A stretch of DNA of 64,000 nucleotides from Melastoma dodecandrum. Taxonomy: Eukaryota > Streptophyta > Magnoliopsida > Myrtales > Melastomataceae. A program made the translations under genes and the position numbers. The notes under the pieces are model-generated. The model saw nothing but the letters and a program-made list of their open reading frames with translations, did not search any database and was not told where the DNA came from. The DNA lies in NCBI GenBank assembly GCA_029817715.1, contig JARUPY010000474.1:4526001-4590000 (forward strand), read 5' to 3'. Shown here piece by piece: positions 45,367 through 55,973 of the stretch (its first letter is position 1; each line of letters starts with the position of its first letter).

Positions 45367-47463
45367 TTAAGGGTACATATTCCACTGACCATAAACGGAG
45401 TTATCTTCGCAACGCATATCCTCGCCTGATCCGGAAGAAGATTCGCTACATACATTCGGCCGTTTCTCGTTATTCATGCCCCGATCATAACCCCGTTCAG
45501 AGGGACCCGTGCAGGTTTCTTCATTCATACCGTGAAAGACATACTCTTTAAGCTGGTTACCGAAATTAAATGTCACGCAATCATCAATACTTCTTACGCC
45601 TTCATTTTCCACAGTACTACTCTCCAACTCCAACGTTAGTGACAGAATCTTTTTTTGCAGCATTCGAAATGCTTTTTCTGATGAACCACCAAGAAAACAC
45701 ATACGCCGGCATGCGGTCAAGAGAATACCTTGTCGTAAACTATTGATGTCCACCCCGTATTCACAGCCAGATGCAACTTCAGGATTTGCACTTTTTGCTA
45801 ACTTTGTCCACCTCTTATTGACTAGATGCTTTGGTATGGTGAAGAATCCTTCAATTTTCATCACGTGGAAGAGGTGTGCACACGGAAAACCAAATGTCTC
45901 ATAATGTAAGCAGCTGCAGCTGAGTTGGACATTTTGTTTTGCAGATGACACTTGCACGCATCGACGCTCGCCGTCATAACACGAAATACTGTATACCCTC
46001 GCTATATTCCCGTCGACTAAATCTTCCACATAGAAACGAGCTTCCTTTTTCATTTCTGACTGAACTCTACGGAAAGAACTGAGGGTGTACAACTGACTTG
46101 CATCCTCCTCAAGTCGACGCAACATCGTACTTGGCCTGAATGCCTTATGCATTGATTTGAAGTCCTCTTCGTATTGCTTGTGACGAAGATCAGCAATTGC
46201 GCGCTCGAAGTTGTTAACGAAGTCATGCAGTTTATGTTTGCTGTCGACATATCCCTTCATGTAACGATGCATTCGTTCGCATCGTTGAGTGCTTCTAAGT
46301 TCTGCCCAGAAATGACCATGAAGATACGTTTGCCACCACATATGTCGGCATGCATAAATTTGTTGTAGCCATCTAACGCTTATGGATCCTGTATGGCTAA
46401 GTAAAGACGACCACTCCTCTTCAACTTCCTCACTTGGTCTACTATTGTACATGAATGACGAAAGACGGGCTCGCATTCCAGGGTCCTGTACACGACAATT
46501 GATATTCCGACTAAAATGCCACAGACATAACCTATGCCTTGACAATGGCCATACTTCTCTCACTGAAGCAATCATCGCTTTGTCCGCGTCAGTGACCACG
46601 CTGACCGGATGTTTTCCTCCCATTATCTGTGTATGAGTACGTAGGAGCCAAGTGTAGTCCGCAATGGTTTCATAACTCATCAAGGCAGACCCAAACACGG
46701 TAGTTTGATGGTGATGATTGACCCCGACGATGATCACCATTTGCATTCCATAATTGTTTGTCTTGAACGTTGAGTCTAGTGCTACGACATCGCCGAATGA
46801 TTGGTAATCAGTGATTGAGGTACTGTCCGCCCAATATATGCGTGTCACTTCATTATTTTCCACATGTGATTTGAACGCCATACCACTGTCACTGTTCCTC
46901 CTACATAGGAGATATGCAAGGACTGAATCACAACGACCAGCTACCCCAGCAGAGTCTTCCTTCAACTTCCGGTTATTTAGGTCCTTCAATAGGAAACTGG
47001 CACGTGAATGTCCACCAGATGCGTGTACTACTAGTCGCATAACATCACACTGTCTAAAACCAACGTCAAGCATTCGACGGACAAATGTCATATCTTCGTC
47101 GCTAACTTGCCGCCTTTCTCGCATAAAATATGACAGACATTCGCTCACCATGTCATGATTGTGTTCCAACTTAATTGCGACGAAATTCCATTGCCCATTA
47201 ACCTCCACTCTCGCTTTAAAGAAACACTTGCAACCATTCTTCACATATGCACGAACCCGACTTCTCGCTGTCAACATAGGCACATCGGAACATCCGCCTT
47301 CCCTTGAACAAACCCACTTTCTCATCACGCATTCACCGTTTCTTAATTTCTGCCGATCTCTTTTCCGAACAGAAAACCCATGAACCATTGCATACATTTT
47401 AATGAACTCTTCAACTTCTTCGGCAGTACTAAAACACATATTCAACATCTGTTCTTCGTTCAT
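45367..47463 (-). CDS. MULE transposase, FAR1-type
   Basis: An intronless frame of 699 codons runs from ATG 47463; the frame is open upstream to at least 47514 through a GTG, so an upstream exon is possible. In order: a FAR1-type WRKY-GCM1-like zinc finger (first about 110 residues, ending EHNHDM); the MULE catalytic core with Asp in VVALDSTFKTN, Asp in VVTDADKAM and the later acidic residue in RSTQRCERMH; and a SWIM zinc finger (CSCLHYETFGFPCAH). This family catalyses cut-and-paste transposition and is the source of FHY3/FAR1 proteins. No stop or frameshift is present. It lies 260 bp from the end of the Ulp1-like gene, in convergent orientation. Confidence 0.93.
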   Translation of the reverse strand: MNEEQMLNMCFSTAEEVEEFIKMYAMVHGFSVRKRDRQKLRNGECVMRKWVCSREGGCSDVPMLTARSRVRAYVKNGCKCFFKARVEVNGQWNFVAIKLEHNHDMVSECLSYFMRERRQVSDEDMTFVRRMLDVGFRQCDVMRLVVHASGGHSRASFLLKDLNNRKLKEDSAGVAGRCDSVLAYLLCRRNSDSGMAFKSHVENNEVTRIYWADSTSITDYQSFGDVVALDSTFKTNNYGMQMVIIVGVNHHHQTTVFGSALMSYETIADYTWLLRTHTQIMGGKHPVSVVTDADKAMIASVREVWPLSRHRLCLWHFSRNINCRVQDPGMRARLSSFMYNSRPSEEVEEEWSSLLSHTGSISVRWLQQIYACRHMWWQTYLHGHFWAELRSTQRCERMHRYMKGYVDSKHKLHDFVNNFERAIADLRHKQYEEDFKSMHKAFRPSTMLRRLEEDASQLYTLSSFRRVQSEMKKEARFYVEDLVDGNIARVYSISCYDGERRCVQVSSAKQNVQLSCSCLHYETFGFPCAHLFHVMKIEGFFTIPKHLVNKRWTKLAKSANPEVASGCEYGVDINSLRQGILLTACRRMCFLGGSSEKAFRMLQKKILSLTLELESSTVENEGVRSIDDCVTFNFGNQLKEYVFHGMNEETCTGPSERGYDRGMNNEKRPNVCSESSSGSGEDMRCEDNSVYGQWNMYP

Positions 47464-48085
47464 ATCACTGATTATATTGAAGAAGTGCTGAACATCATGG
47501 TCACCTACATTCACAGTAATGATTAAAGGTTATCAATACATTAGGGATGATGAATAATAAATGCAAGATCAACATCATGTTCTTCACCGAATCTCGACTT
47601 CTCCGCTTTCAATACACTTTTCATTTCTTCCCACCAACGACGACCCAAAGCCAAAAACCAACACAATTCCAACCAGATGAACCGGCTGCAGCTCAACAAC
47701 ACTCCCCTGTCGAACCAGTTGGGGCGGAAGAAGATGACTAGCAAATTCCAGCTGCTGCCGAAGAGGAGGGATGATGCAGAAGACCTCGGATGATGCCCTC
47801 CGGCCGAAGATCTCGGAGGATGACCTGCGGAATGTCTCTGGGTTGAAGATGACCGCGAACTGAAGATCTGGGTAGCACCCGAGCTGCAGCAGGAAATCGG
47901 GGGCGACGTGTAGCCAGGAAACCCAAATCCAACGACAATTGCTTTACCAATATTATATTAAATGCGGATGAGAGTTTCTGAACGTTAGTAAATTTTACGA
48001 CTAATACACCTCATAATTAGTAATTACATTAGTAATATTTACGCAATTCAACAGTATGATCCACAAATTTAGTAATATGTTTAGT

Positions 48086-48845
48086 AAATTAGTAACAAGT
48101 GTAGTAACCAGGGTAGAGATGTAATTTCACAACATAAATAGGGTCGGTGTTAGGTTCGGGAACACTGTTCAAAGTAGTAAATCTATTCGTAAACGTCTTC
48201 ATTTTTTAGTAACTGATTACTACTTTTTTTAGTAAAAAGGGCTCAAAATTGGTAAAAATTACTACGAGGAAGCGCTTTTTACTAACAAAAACTCAAGAAT
48301 TAGTAAACAGATACTACTTATCGGCGTCATTCGTACAGTCCAAAGTAGTAAAATTTACTACCTTTTTTACTAAAATTGCGCTGACTTTACTAAAACATTT
48401 CCGTTAGTAACGTCAACGCAGATGTAGTAAAAAAAGTAGTAAATTTTACTCCTTTTTTTACTACAACTGGTTTGACTTTACTAAAATACGAAAAAATTTC
48501 GTAAAGTCAACGCAGAAGTTGTAAAATAAGGAGTAAATTTTACTACTTTTTTTACTACATCTGCGTTGACGTTACTAATGGAAATGTTTTAGTAAAGTCA
48601 GCGCAGAAGTAGTAAAATTGAACTGGAGTGAACAGTGAAGAAGTAGTAAAATTTACATACTTTTTTACTACCTGCGTTGACTTTACTAAAGGTTGACCGA
48701 AAAGTAGTAAAATTTACTACTTTTTTTACTACTTTCGCGTTGACTTCGTTAGTAACGGTCAACTATTAGTAAATTTTACTACTTTTCCTTAGTATTAATT
48801 AGTAAACTACGTAACGGTTACGTGCACGTACCGTTAGCCGCTTCC
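48086..48845. repeat. MULE 3' terminal inverted repeat
   Basis: This is the partner of 39483-40243. Homology ends at ACTAATTT on the inner side. The outer end abuts the 9-bp duplication GTTTTCAAT and lies about 107 bp from the start codon of the next host gene. Confidence 0.93.
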
Positions 48846-48952
48846 GTTTTCAATATAACCCGGTTCACGTTTCACCGGAGCCCGTAATTTTGACGAAAAG
48901 AAAAAAGAAGAGAGAGCAAGAAGGTCTCCATCTTGGCTCCCTATTCCCGTCC

Positions 48953-50425
48953 ATGGAAGGCGCCTCTGCGATCCCAGTTCAGGAACCGGCTACCCTACCC
49001 CTCAATCCGCCGCCGCCGCCGCCCACTCAGACACTCCCTCCTCCACCGCAGTCCGACACCAGGAAGAGGGCCTTTGAGTCCATCAGCGGTTCCAACCTTC
49101 ACTTCACCAATTATGTGAAGATGCGAGCTTTGGTTCACGATCTCCGTCCTCGCTTCGTAGAGGTACCCCCTCTCTTTCTCGTCTTCCCCACCTGATAAAG
49201 TTCCAAACTTTTGGTTCGATCGTTGCTTCAGCGGTAGAGATCCCCAATTTGAATAATTTCAGATGTCGGTGATTTGTTCTTTCCTCTTGGATAGTTCTCA
49301 GGAAGCCCTGTCCTTTAATTTATCTGGTGGAATGAAAATGCTGCCGTACAATGATGTTCGAAATCCCCGAGATTCAAACCCCGAGTGGTTGGTTATTTTT
49401 TTAATTTCTCTTGAAGGTGCTGGGGAGCCCTGACTTTCGCAACTGCAAGGCTTCTGGAGAAATCAGGGAAGGCAAGTGTTCAATGTGATTGCCATGCCAT
49501 CTATATCCTCAGCGGAAGCGCTTGAGTCTTTTCCAGGGAGTGTGTGATGTGAATTTCATGATTTTTGAGCTAAATTAACCTTCAATAAGCCGACCTAGAC
49601 ATTTTGCTTGTGGCATTGTCTCAGGTAGTAAGTGCCAACTAGTCCATTGTAGTCTGGTCTTCAGCATCTGTAAATTGGTGGTGGCTGCTAACTTTCGTAA
49701 GTTTGTTGAGAAGAGGACTGTTCATGATTCTGGTCATGTTTTCCATCAGGGAAGGTCATTTGTGAGCGGGTTGTAGCCGTTCATTCTGGGATCTGTTGTT
49801 TCATTCATCGAGATGTGAATGGGTGGCTCGCTTTACTTGTCGAATTAGTCTACGTGTGCCACAGTAATATTGTGCGAATCTCTTTCGCATAGTTGACATG
49901 TCTTGCCTCCGTAGAATTCGATTTGGCTTCTCTCCACTCTTCCAGCTCTGCTCCTCCGGGAAAGCTTCCCTGTCAGAGGAGATCGCCCCACATACGCTGC
50001 TTGCTCGAAATCTTTATCCTTTTGTGGTTTGTGCTAATTGGGTCTTTGCTATTGTTACTTGGCAACTCTCAGAGGTGAAGGCCTTGATGGATCTGTTCAA
50101 GCAGATCATAGGAGGACAGGTATCGGCAGATGGCATCCCTGAAGAGCAGCCCTTTACAGCAACAGAAAACGGAGATGGTCAAAAGGCTCATTTGGAACAT
50201 CGATCTCCGAAGCCAGCAGAGCAGCAGCGAACGGAGGAGGAGAAGTTTGTGGTCGGGGGGTCAGCATTCGGATGGAATTTCGTCACGGTCCCTAGCAGCG
50301 ATTCTGTCTATTATGGGGTCAGCAAGGAAACATTCCGAGCAGCTCAAGAAATCAACAACGAGAATTGCATCGAGAAGGAGGAACTCCCACGGACCGAAGC
50401 AGAAGGTGGTGGCGTCGACGGTTAA
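48953..50425 (+). CDS. Conserved plant protein of unknown function
   Basis: Three exons close in frame: 48953-49162, 49417-49471, 50073-50425 (618 nt, 205 residues). I do not recognise a named family. The N terminus is a Pro-rich low-complexity stretch, followed by a block that looks conserved (NYVKMRALVHDLRPRFVEVLGSPDFRNCKAS) crossing the first splice. A hydrophobic helix follows (VKALMDLFKQI), then a charged tail. Intron 2 begins GCAAGT rather than GT, a known rare donor class with strong consensus. A 9.36-kb MULE ends 107 bp upstream of the ATG, so the natural promoter may be displaced. No localisation signal is evident. Confidence 0.82.
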
Positions 50426-51076
50426 TTGAGGGCGGGGGGAAATGTTAACCCTCCTTTTCTGTTTGTCCCTGTAACAACAAAGCATAACGTTAATGTAATA
50501 GCGGCATGGTAATTGGACGGATTCAATTCAAAGGTGACTTGGTATTCTGACTTCATGTGTTGATGGTGTTTTTCTTCAGACTTGTGTCATTCTTAAAAGC
50601 CAAATTATCGATAGTTGGCCTCATTAATAGGCCAACTTTACGTTTTGGCATATCGTTTAAAAAGTTTTGAATTTGGCCTTATTTTGATATTACTTCTGGA
50701 TTTGGCCCTATTCGTAACGGCCGTTACTCCGTCAAACCACCGATTATCTGACGTGTCATTAATTTGTTTTTTTTGTTATTCCTACGTGGACTATCAGGCA
50801 TCAGGGACGAAATAAATCAAGAAAGGGGGTTTACAGTTAGGGTTCTTCTACGCCGGTGATTTGAGAGTAATTGATTCTTCTACGATTCTAAGCGAAGTGG
50901 GTTGTCATTTATCGATTCCTTCGTTGTACTTTCTCCCAGTAAGTTCATTGTGTTTTTTAGTTATTCCTTCGTTGTGCTTCCTTCCGGAGTGGTTCTTAAC
51001 TTGGTTTGCTTCGGTTGATGTAAGGGATTGTTGCACATCGGTTGAGTGGTTCTTAAATTCTAGCCAGAGGTAGATG

Positions 51077-51573
51077 GCGATCCAATTAGGCCACCTCCTT
51101 ATAAGAAATTACCTAGAAGACCTAGGAAACAAAACAAAAAGAAAAGTAAAGAGGAGGACCCAAAGACAGGTTCATGTCAGTTGAGTAGGAAGGAACTGGG
51201 TATGACATGTAAACTGTGTGGCAACTGGAGACACAACAGGAGAACCTGCAGAAGACAACCATCATCATCTCAACCATCATCACAACCAGGTAATTCGCAT
51301 ACCACAGAAGCTGTAGAAGCTGCAGAAGCCACATAAGCAACACTCATCTATCAGGATTATGGTATGAAATAACAGCCCTTATTATATGATTTGACATTCT
51401 TCTAAACATTGAATATACTCTGTATTATAGGTTCTAGACATCACTGAAGAGTGAAGTGTAAGTTGTGTGGCAAAGAAGGGCATAATAGGAGGACTTGCAT
51501 CAAGAGAAGGGGTGAAGGTTCAAGTACAGCAGCTGAAACTGGAGACATGATCCCTGAGCTTGGACAAAGTTGA
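51077..51573 (+). pseudogene. MuDR transposase C-terminal remnant (zinc knuckles)
   Basis: One frame reads PPPYKKLPRRPRKQNKKK followed by a CCHC knuckle (CKLCGNWRHNRRTC, about 51208-51249). A second piece after a likely intron gives another knuckle (CKLCGKEGHNRRTC, about 51457-51498) and ends at TGA 51571-51573. The P-rich/RPRK block plus knuckle is the usual tail of MURA-like transposases. The N-terminal domains are missing. Confidence 0.75.
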
Positions 51574-51788
51574 ATGGATGACATTAGATAGCCCTTATTT
51601 TGATAATATATTCTGTTTGTATGGAAATGTAGGGCTAATCTTTTGAATTAGTGTATGGAGGTGTATGTCTGAACTTATGTATGGATGATCCTTTTAAGTT
51701 TGGAGGTATATGACTGAACTTATATATGGAGGTGTATGTTTGATTAAAACAACACTGATTAAAACCAGTCAGGGTTACATACACAAAA

Positions 51789-52354
51789 CTATGTCAAGGC
51801 TACATATACAACAACACTTATTAAAACCAGTACAACAAAGGTCATCAACTTGAAATCTCTATATAATTTTTTCATCATCATTTGTTTTGCACTTTGTTCC
51901 TGTTGATGGGATGACTGTAACATCTTATACTTCATCATCTCAGCCTCAAGATGCTTGATTACATCTTCCATTGCAGATTCCCTCTTCTGCATCATCTCGA
52001 CCTTACCTTCCAACAACTTTTTAGTCTCAACAAGGTGCGATATTATTTCTTTTTGGCGAGGGGGTATCACTTCGTCATACCAGCTGAAAAAGCCACAATC
52101 ATCATCCTATTGCAAACAAAAGAAAGAAACATCAGGTACAGACACATAAGAATTGGACCAGCTGAAAAAGCCACATCAGGTACAGACACATAAAACTTCC
52201 ACACTGGACAGCGAAAGAAACGTCTCCCTGAATTACGTCTACTCCAGGAGGTGTACAATACAGCTCGCATCCCATGTTTGCACCTTCTTTCACTAGTAAC
52301 AGAGCTGGAATTTGCAGATACCGCACCTATTTCAAAGCTCTCGCTACATTTCAT
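51789..52354 (-). CDS. GRF zinc-finger, coiled-coil, single-membrane-span protein
   Basis: Starting from ATG 52354, exon 1 encodes a GRF-type finger (CKHGMRAVLYTSWSRRNSGR followed by FFRCP). After an intron (about 52210 to 52105) exon 2 continues DDDCGFFSWYDEVIPPRQ, then a long coiled coil (about 50 residues) and a C-terminal hydrophobic segment (LMTFVVLVLISVVVYVALT). GRF fingers bind single-stranded nucleic acid, and small plant proteins with this GRF/coiled-coil/membrane-anchor layout are numerous and uncharacterised. The gene sits wholly inside the 2.26-kb MULE. The intron contains a short tandem duplication. It may be a passenger gene; expression is unknown. Confidence 0.72.
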
Positions 52355-52869
52355 TTAAAAAAATTTCAGAATCCCACTCAGAAAATACCACACAAACATC
52401 CCACTCAAAAAATCTAACCCAGGAACCCATACATAATCAAGAAACAGCCTAAGGAATGAAAGAAATCGAGGAACAGGAAGGAACAAACAACACCAATGAA
52501 AGGAACGAAAAACAATGAATGAATCGATGAAGAGGAACAAAAACCCAAGGGCAGAAGGAACAAGCTGTGAGCTAATAAAGGAGGAACACCTGAGTACAAC
52601 AACACAAACCCTAACCCCCTTTTTTTCTTTCGTTTATTACTCTGTCCACGTACGCAAAAACAGGTGACGTTAAAGACACGTCATACCACCTAATATAATC
52701 AAAAGAACCGTCACAGACACGTCAGCTACGGGTAACGGCCGTTACGAATAGGGCAAAATCCAAAAGTAAAATCGCAATAAGGCCAAATTCAAAACTTTTT
52801 AAACGATATGCCAAAACGTAAAGTTGGCCTATTGATGGGGCAAAATATCGATAATTTGCCTTCTTAAAA

Positions 52870-53430
52870 TACGGTCGATGTTTTAAAAAATAATTCTTTG
52901 CAATCGTTATGACGCATTTTGAAAACGCGCTCTTGATCTTATAGACAACTCGCCATCCAAAAGCTAAAATGAAGACTGCATTTAGGCTCTTTTCTACCTT
53001 TTAAAAAAATTTGAAGTCATTCGAGATTGCATTTTGATAATGTGCCCTCCATCTAGATAAGGCTATTTCTTGCGCTCTTTCTTCGAACTTTGGAGGGCGC
53101 ATTTTCAAACCTCGTCTTTTTTATAAAATCACGGGCGAGTTTTTTAAACCCGCACTGACAAAATTATAGACGTAAATTTAAAAATTATAATCGCATTTCA
53201 CGGTTTTTTTTCGAAACTCATCGTAGAAAAAGCTCTTTTTCTTTCGTTATTAGTAAACCGGGATGCATGCACGGAAAGGCCTGGTGATGGGCCCGTTAAA
53301 AGATCCAACTTGTCAATGGCTGCCGCCCAATCCGATCCCTCTCCAACAACTTTGTTCGCAGCAAGCGGCCGAAGAAAAACCCTAGCTTTGTGGGTTCGAT
53401 CTCGTTTCCTAACGCCGTCGGCGAGAAGAG
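52870..53430. other. Intergenic DNA and promoter of the 53-kb gene
   Basis: No coding frame is seen. The 9-bp duplication of the 2.26-kb MULE marks its left edge; the last 100 bases are probably 5' leader. Confidence 0.4.
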
Positions 53431-54022
53431 ATGTCGAAGAAGAATAACTTATCCCTCAGGAGGAAGCAGCACGAGTTCGACCTCAGAAGTAAATTTTGTT
53501 TTCGCTTTACCTTTCTTTGTGGGCTCCCGCGGCTGTGATTATTCACTTGTGATTTTGTCGTTGGTTTGCTGTGTATGCGTAGGAGAGAAGGAAGATCGGG
53601 AGAAGAAGGAGAAGAAGCTTCAGGCCAACAAGAACAAGATGAAGGTGATTCGGATCCCCTCTTCTTCTTCTCTGTCTTGATGAGTATCCGTCGTTGTATG
53701 TTGAAGCAAAAGAGGAAGCTTTAGAGGATTTCGTTGGATTTTGAGATGCGGTGTTTGTTGGGTGTGCGTTTGTTTTGTCTACTTGCGGAGATACTGTCGC
53801 TGCGGTGGCGCTTTAGGAAGGGATTATATGTCGGGCTATGGGTCTAACGAGATGAATGGGGATGGGGTTCTTTTGATTTAGGTTGAGGGTAAGGGCATGA
53901 AGAAGAAGAATAAGAGGATGGGTGCTGCTGGTGGGTTTCAAGTTGGCAAGCGAAAAGTGAAGACCAAATTGACTGCCTTGGCCAAAGCCAGGGTTGCACA
54001 GGCCATGGAGCTTGACTCCTGA
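53431..54022 (+). CDS. Small Lys-rich basic protein, 86 residues
   Basis: Three exons join in phase: 53431-53488, 53583-53644, 53882-54022 (261 nt). The product starts MSKKNNLSLRRKQHEFDLR, continues through a Lys/Glu-rich helix (EKEDREKKEKKLQANKNK), and ends with FQVGKRKVKTKLTALAKAR. The pattern is like small conserved eukaryotic nuclear/nucleolar basic proteins, but I cannot name it. It is too exon-split to be seen as one open frame, and each splice site is canonical. No signal or membrane segment is present. Confidence 0.75.
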
Positions 54023-55973
54023 GGTGCTCTCCTGTCTTCTTGGCTTGAGAGTTTTACCTACTGTGGTATACAACCTTCTCGCACTTGTGTTCTCCCTATC
54101 ATGTTGTGGAGACAGTGCCTCGATTAGTTTTTGTCAGTCCATTTTGTAAATTTATGGGTAGTTAGTTCTCTAGAGTGGTTTGAATGTTTGATTTCATGGG
54201 GGAGATGAGATTCTGGCATCCAGAGAATGACCCTCTTTGACTGAAACCAGAAATTTATGTCTCGTCCTCGTCATTGCCAACTCATGGAAATGTTTAGTCT
54301 GCTTTGCGGAGTTGGACATTGTTTGTTTAATGGTGTTCTTAAGATAGGTGTCGACAAAGGAAGTTGCACCCACTGGACTGACTAGGCCAGTTTATCTAAT
54401 TTCACGTGGAAGTTGGGTGCAATCGATTGTCATACTGGGATGGTTGTCGCCCAGCGAATGTCATTCCTCTTCAACCAATTCGATGCTCTCTCTACAACTT
54501 CGTCAGTGGCGTTCCGGTTATCATGTTGTTTTCCCCCTGTCTGGACGATCAATAACCATTGACGATTACACCAGTTTTTGGTTCTGGTACATAGGACTCA
54601 TTGGATAGCTAGCTGTGGTTGGGCTTTCACAATAACAGTGGCAGAACATTTCCTTCTTCCAAAAGGGGGAGGCTAGTTTTGAATGGATCATCATCACCTT
54701 CTGGGCAAATTGATGAAAGGGAATCTGTTCCTTTCATCACTTAGTGGGGAAGTGGGACGTGGATGGGAGTCGGCTTTGGTTTGAGATATTTCAACCAATG
54801 TTCATGGGCCACATCAAGCGCTGGAATAGTGGATGTGGTACCAAACAACCACGGTGGATGTGAATTGATGTTTCGTGTCATGGTGGTCACTCGGGGGGTT
54901 CTTTTCCCTTTTGTTCTTCCCCATAGTATAGATAGTTAGGATCCCAAACCAAACAGCATGGTTTTGCAAGGTCACAGCTGCACACACGCATGAATGATGA
55001 TGTTTTTTGTCTGTACTTGTCTCTTTCTGTTAACCCCCCCCAGTTGGGAGTTGGCATCATCACTCGCTCGGGAGACGTTGGATGACAGATAGGGTGTGAT
55101 GAGATTTTTATAGCAGCCCTTTCTTTATCTGATATTACATGGATGGGAAGAGATTGTCACCCAGATAAAAGAAGCACATCACTTCTCTGCTACCCTACGA
55201 CGCTGCAATTCGATAAGGACGTAACCTGAAGGGCTGCCCAACTTCCCTTCACATCCCCAACCCAACCCATCTTCTTGTCTTCCCCAGCCCTTCTCTGGGG
55301 AGATTCTGCATACACACTTTCCCCTGCTTTACATTTTGGGTTGTGGGGCTGTAAGATATAGAAACTCTTGAGTATTGTTCTTTAAAGATGATCCTGCCGT
55401 TCTTCCCTTCCTTCTGTTGGAACAAGATTTGATTGCTTTTTGGCGTGAAAGATACTTGGTGGAGGTAAAGGATTGGCTGCAGAACATAGGTTCTTCTTTC
55501 TGGATAGTGGACCTCAATGGTTGTCCCTGTTCAAGGTTATCTTATCCACGAAGTCTCATTTTTTATGGTTCCCCTTTTAGTTTGGTAAGCTGTTGATTAC
55601 ATCTCCTCCTTGCTTTTCATGTTCTACACCTTTGAAGTTTAGGCCTTCTCTTTGCTCTCTTTGTTCCTTCTCCTTCTTCTTTTGGCCTCTGATCCATTCG
55701 AATGCGTTTCTGAACTTTCCTTTTTGATCTGCTTTTTGTCTCATTACAAAAGGTTTGATACGTGATGGCTGCATTGGCTGTTCAGGACTTCTGGTTTTGA
55801 AATGTTATTTCTGGTCCTTAACCGGCAGCATTTTGAAAGTTAGTCAAAGGGAAGGTGACTTCGGTTTACCACTTTCTCTAAAGGAAGTGAAGAAAAAGCT
55901 TCAGATGAAGAAATACAAATTGGTTATCCGGGGATAGATTCTAGTTTACATCACATCACGCTGGTATAAATGC
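54023..55973. other. Intergenic DNA and AHL upstream region
   Basis: There is no supported gene, only short unrelated frames. A T-rich stretch near 55560-55760 could be part of a 5' leader intron of the AHL gene. Confidence 0.4.

Larger units (their letters stand above)
39483..48845. mobile_element. Mutator-like element (MULE), 9.36 kb, long TIRs
   Basis: The element has terminal inverted repeats of about 760 bp beginning GGAAGCGGCTAACGGTACG and a perfect 9-bp target duplication GTTTTCAAT (39474-39482 and 48846-48854), as expected for Mutator. Inside are a Ulp1-like protease gene on + (41156-45106) and a FAR1-type transposase on - (45367-47463), facing each other. MULEs that carry Ulp1-like genes are known (Kaonashi type). 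Nearly identical TIRs, an exact target duplication and an unbroken transposase frame suggest a recent, possibly autonomous insertion. Confidence 0.95.
50599..52860. mobile_element. Mutator-like element, 2.26 kb, non-autonomous
   Basis: Inverted ends (GCCAAATTATCGATA and TATCGATAATTTGCC) extend about 150 bp inward and share the block GGCCAACTTTACGTTTTGGC. A perfect 9-bp target duplication TTCTTAAAA flanks the element (50590-50598 and 52861-52869). It carries the C-terminal remnant of a MuDR-type transposase and a GRF zinc-finger gene, but no catalytic core, so it would need a helper. Its TIRs are unlike those of the 9.36-kb MULE. Confidence 0.93.
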
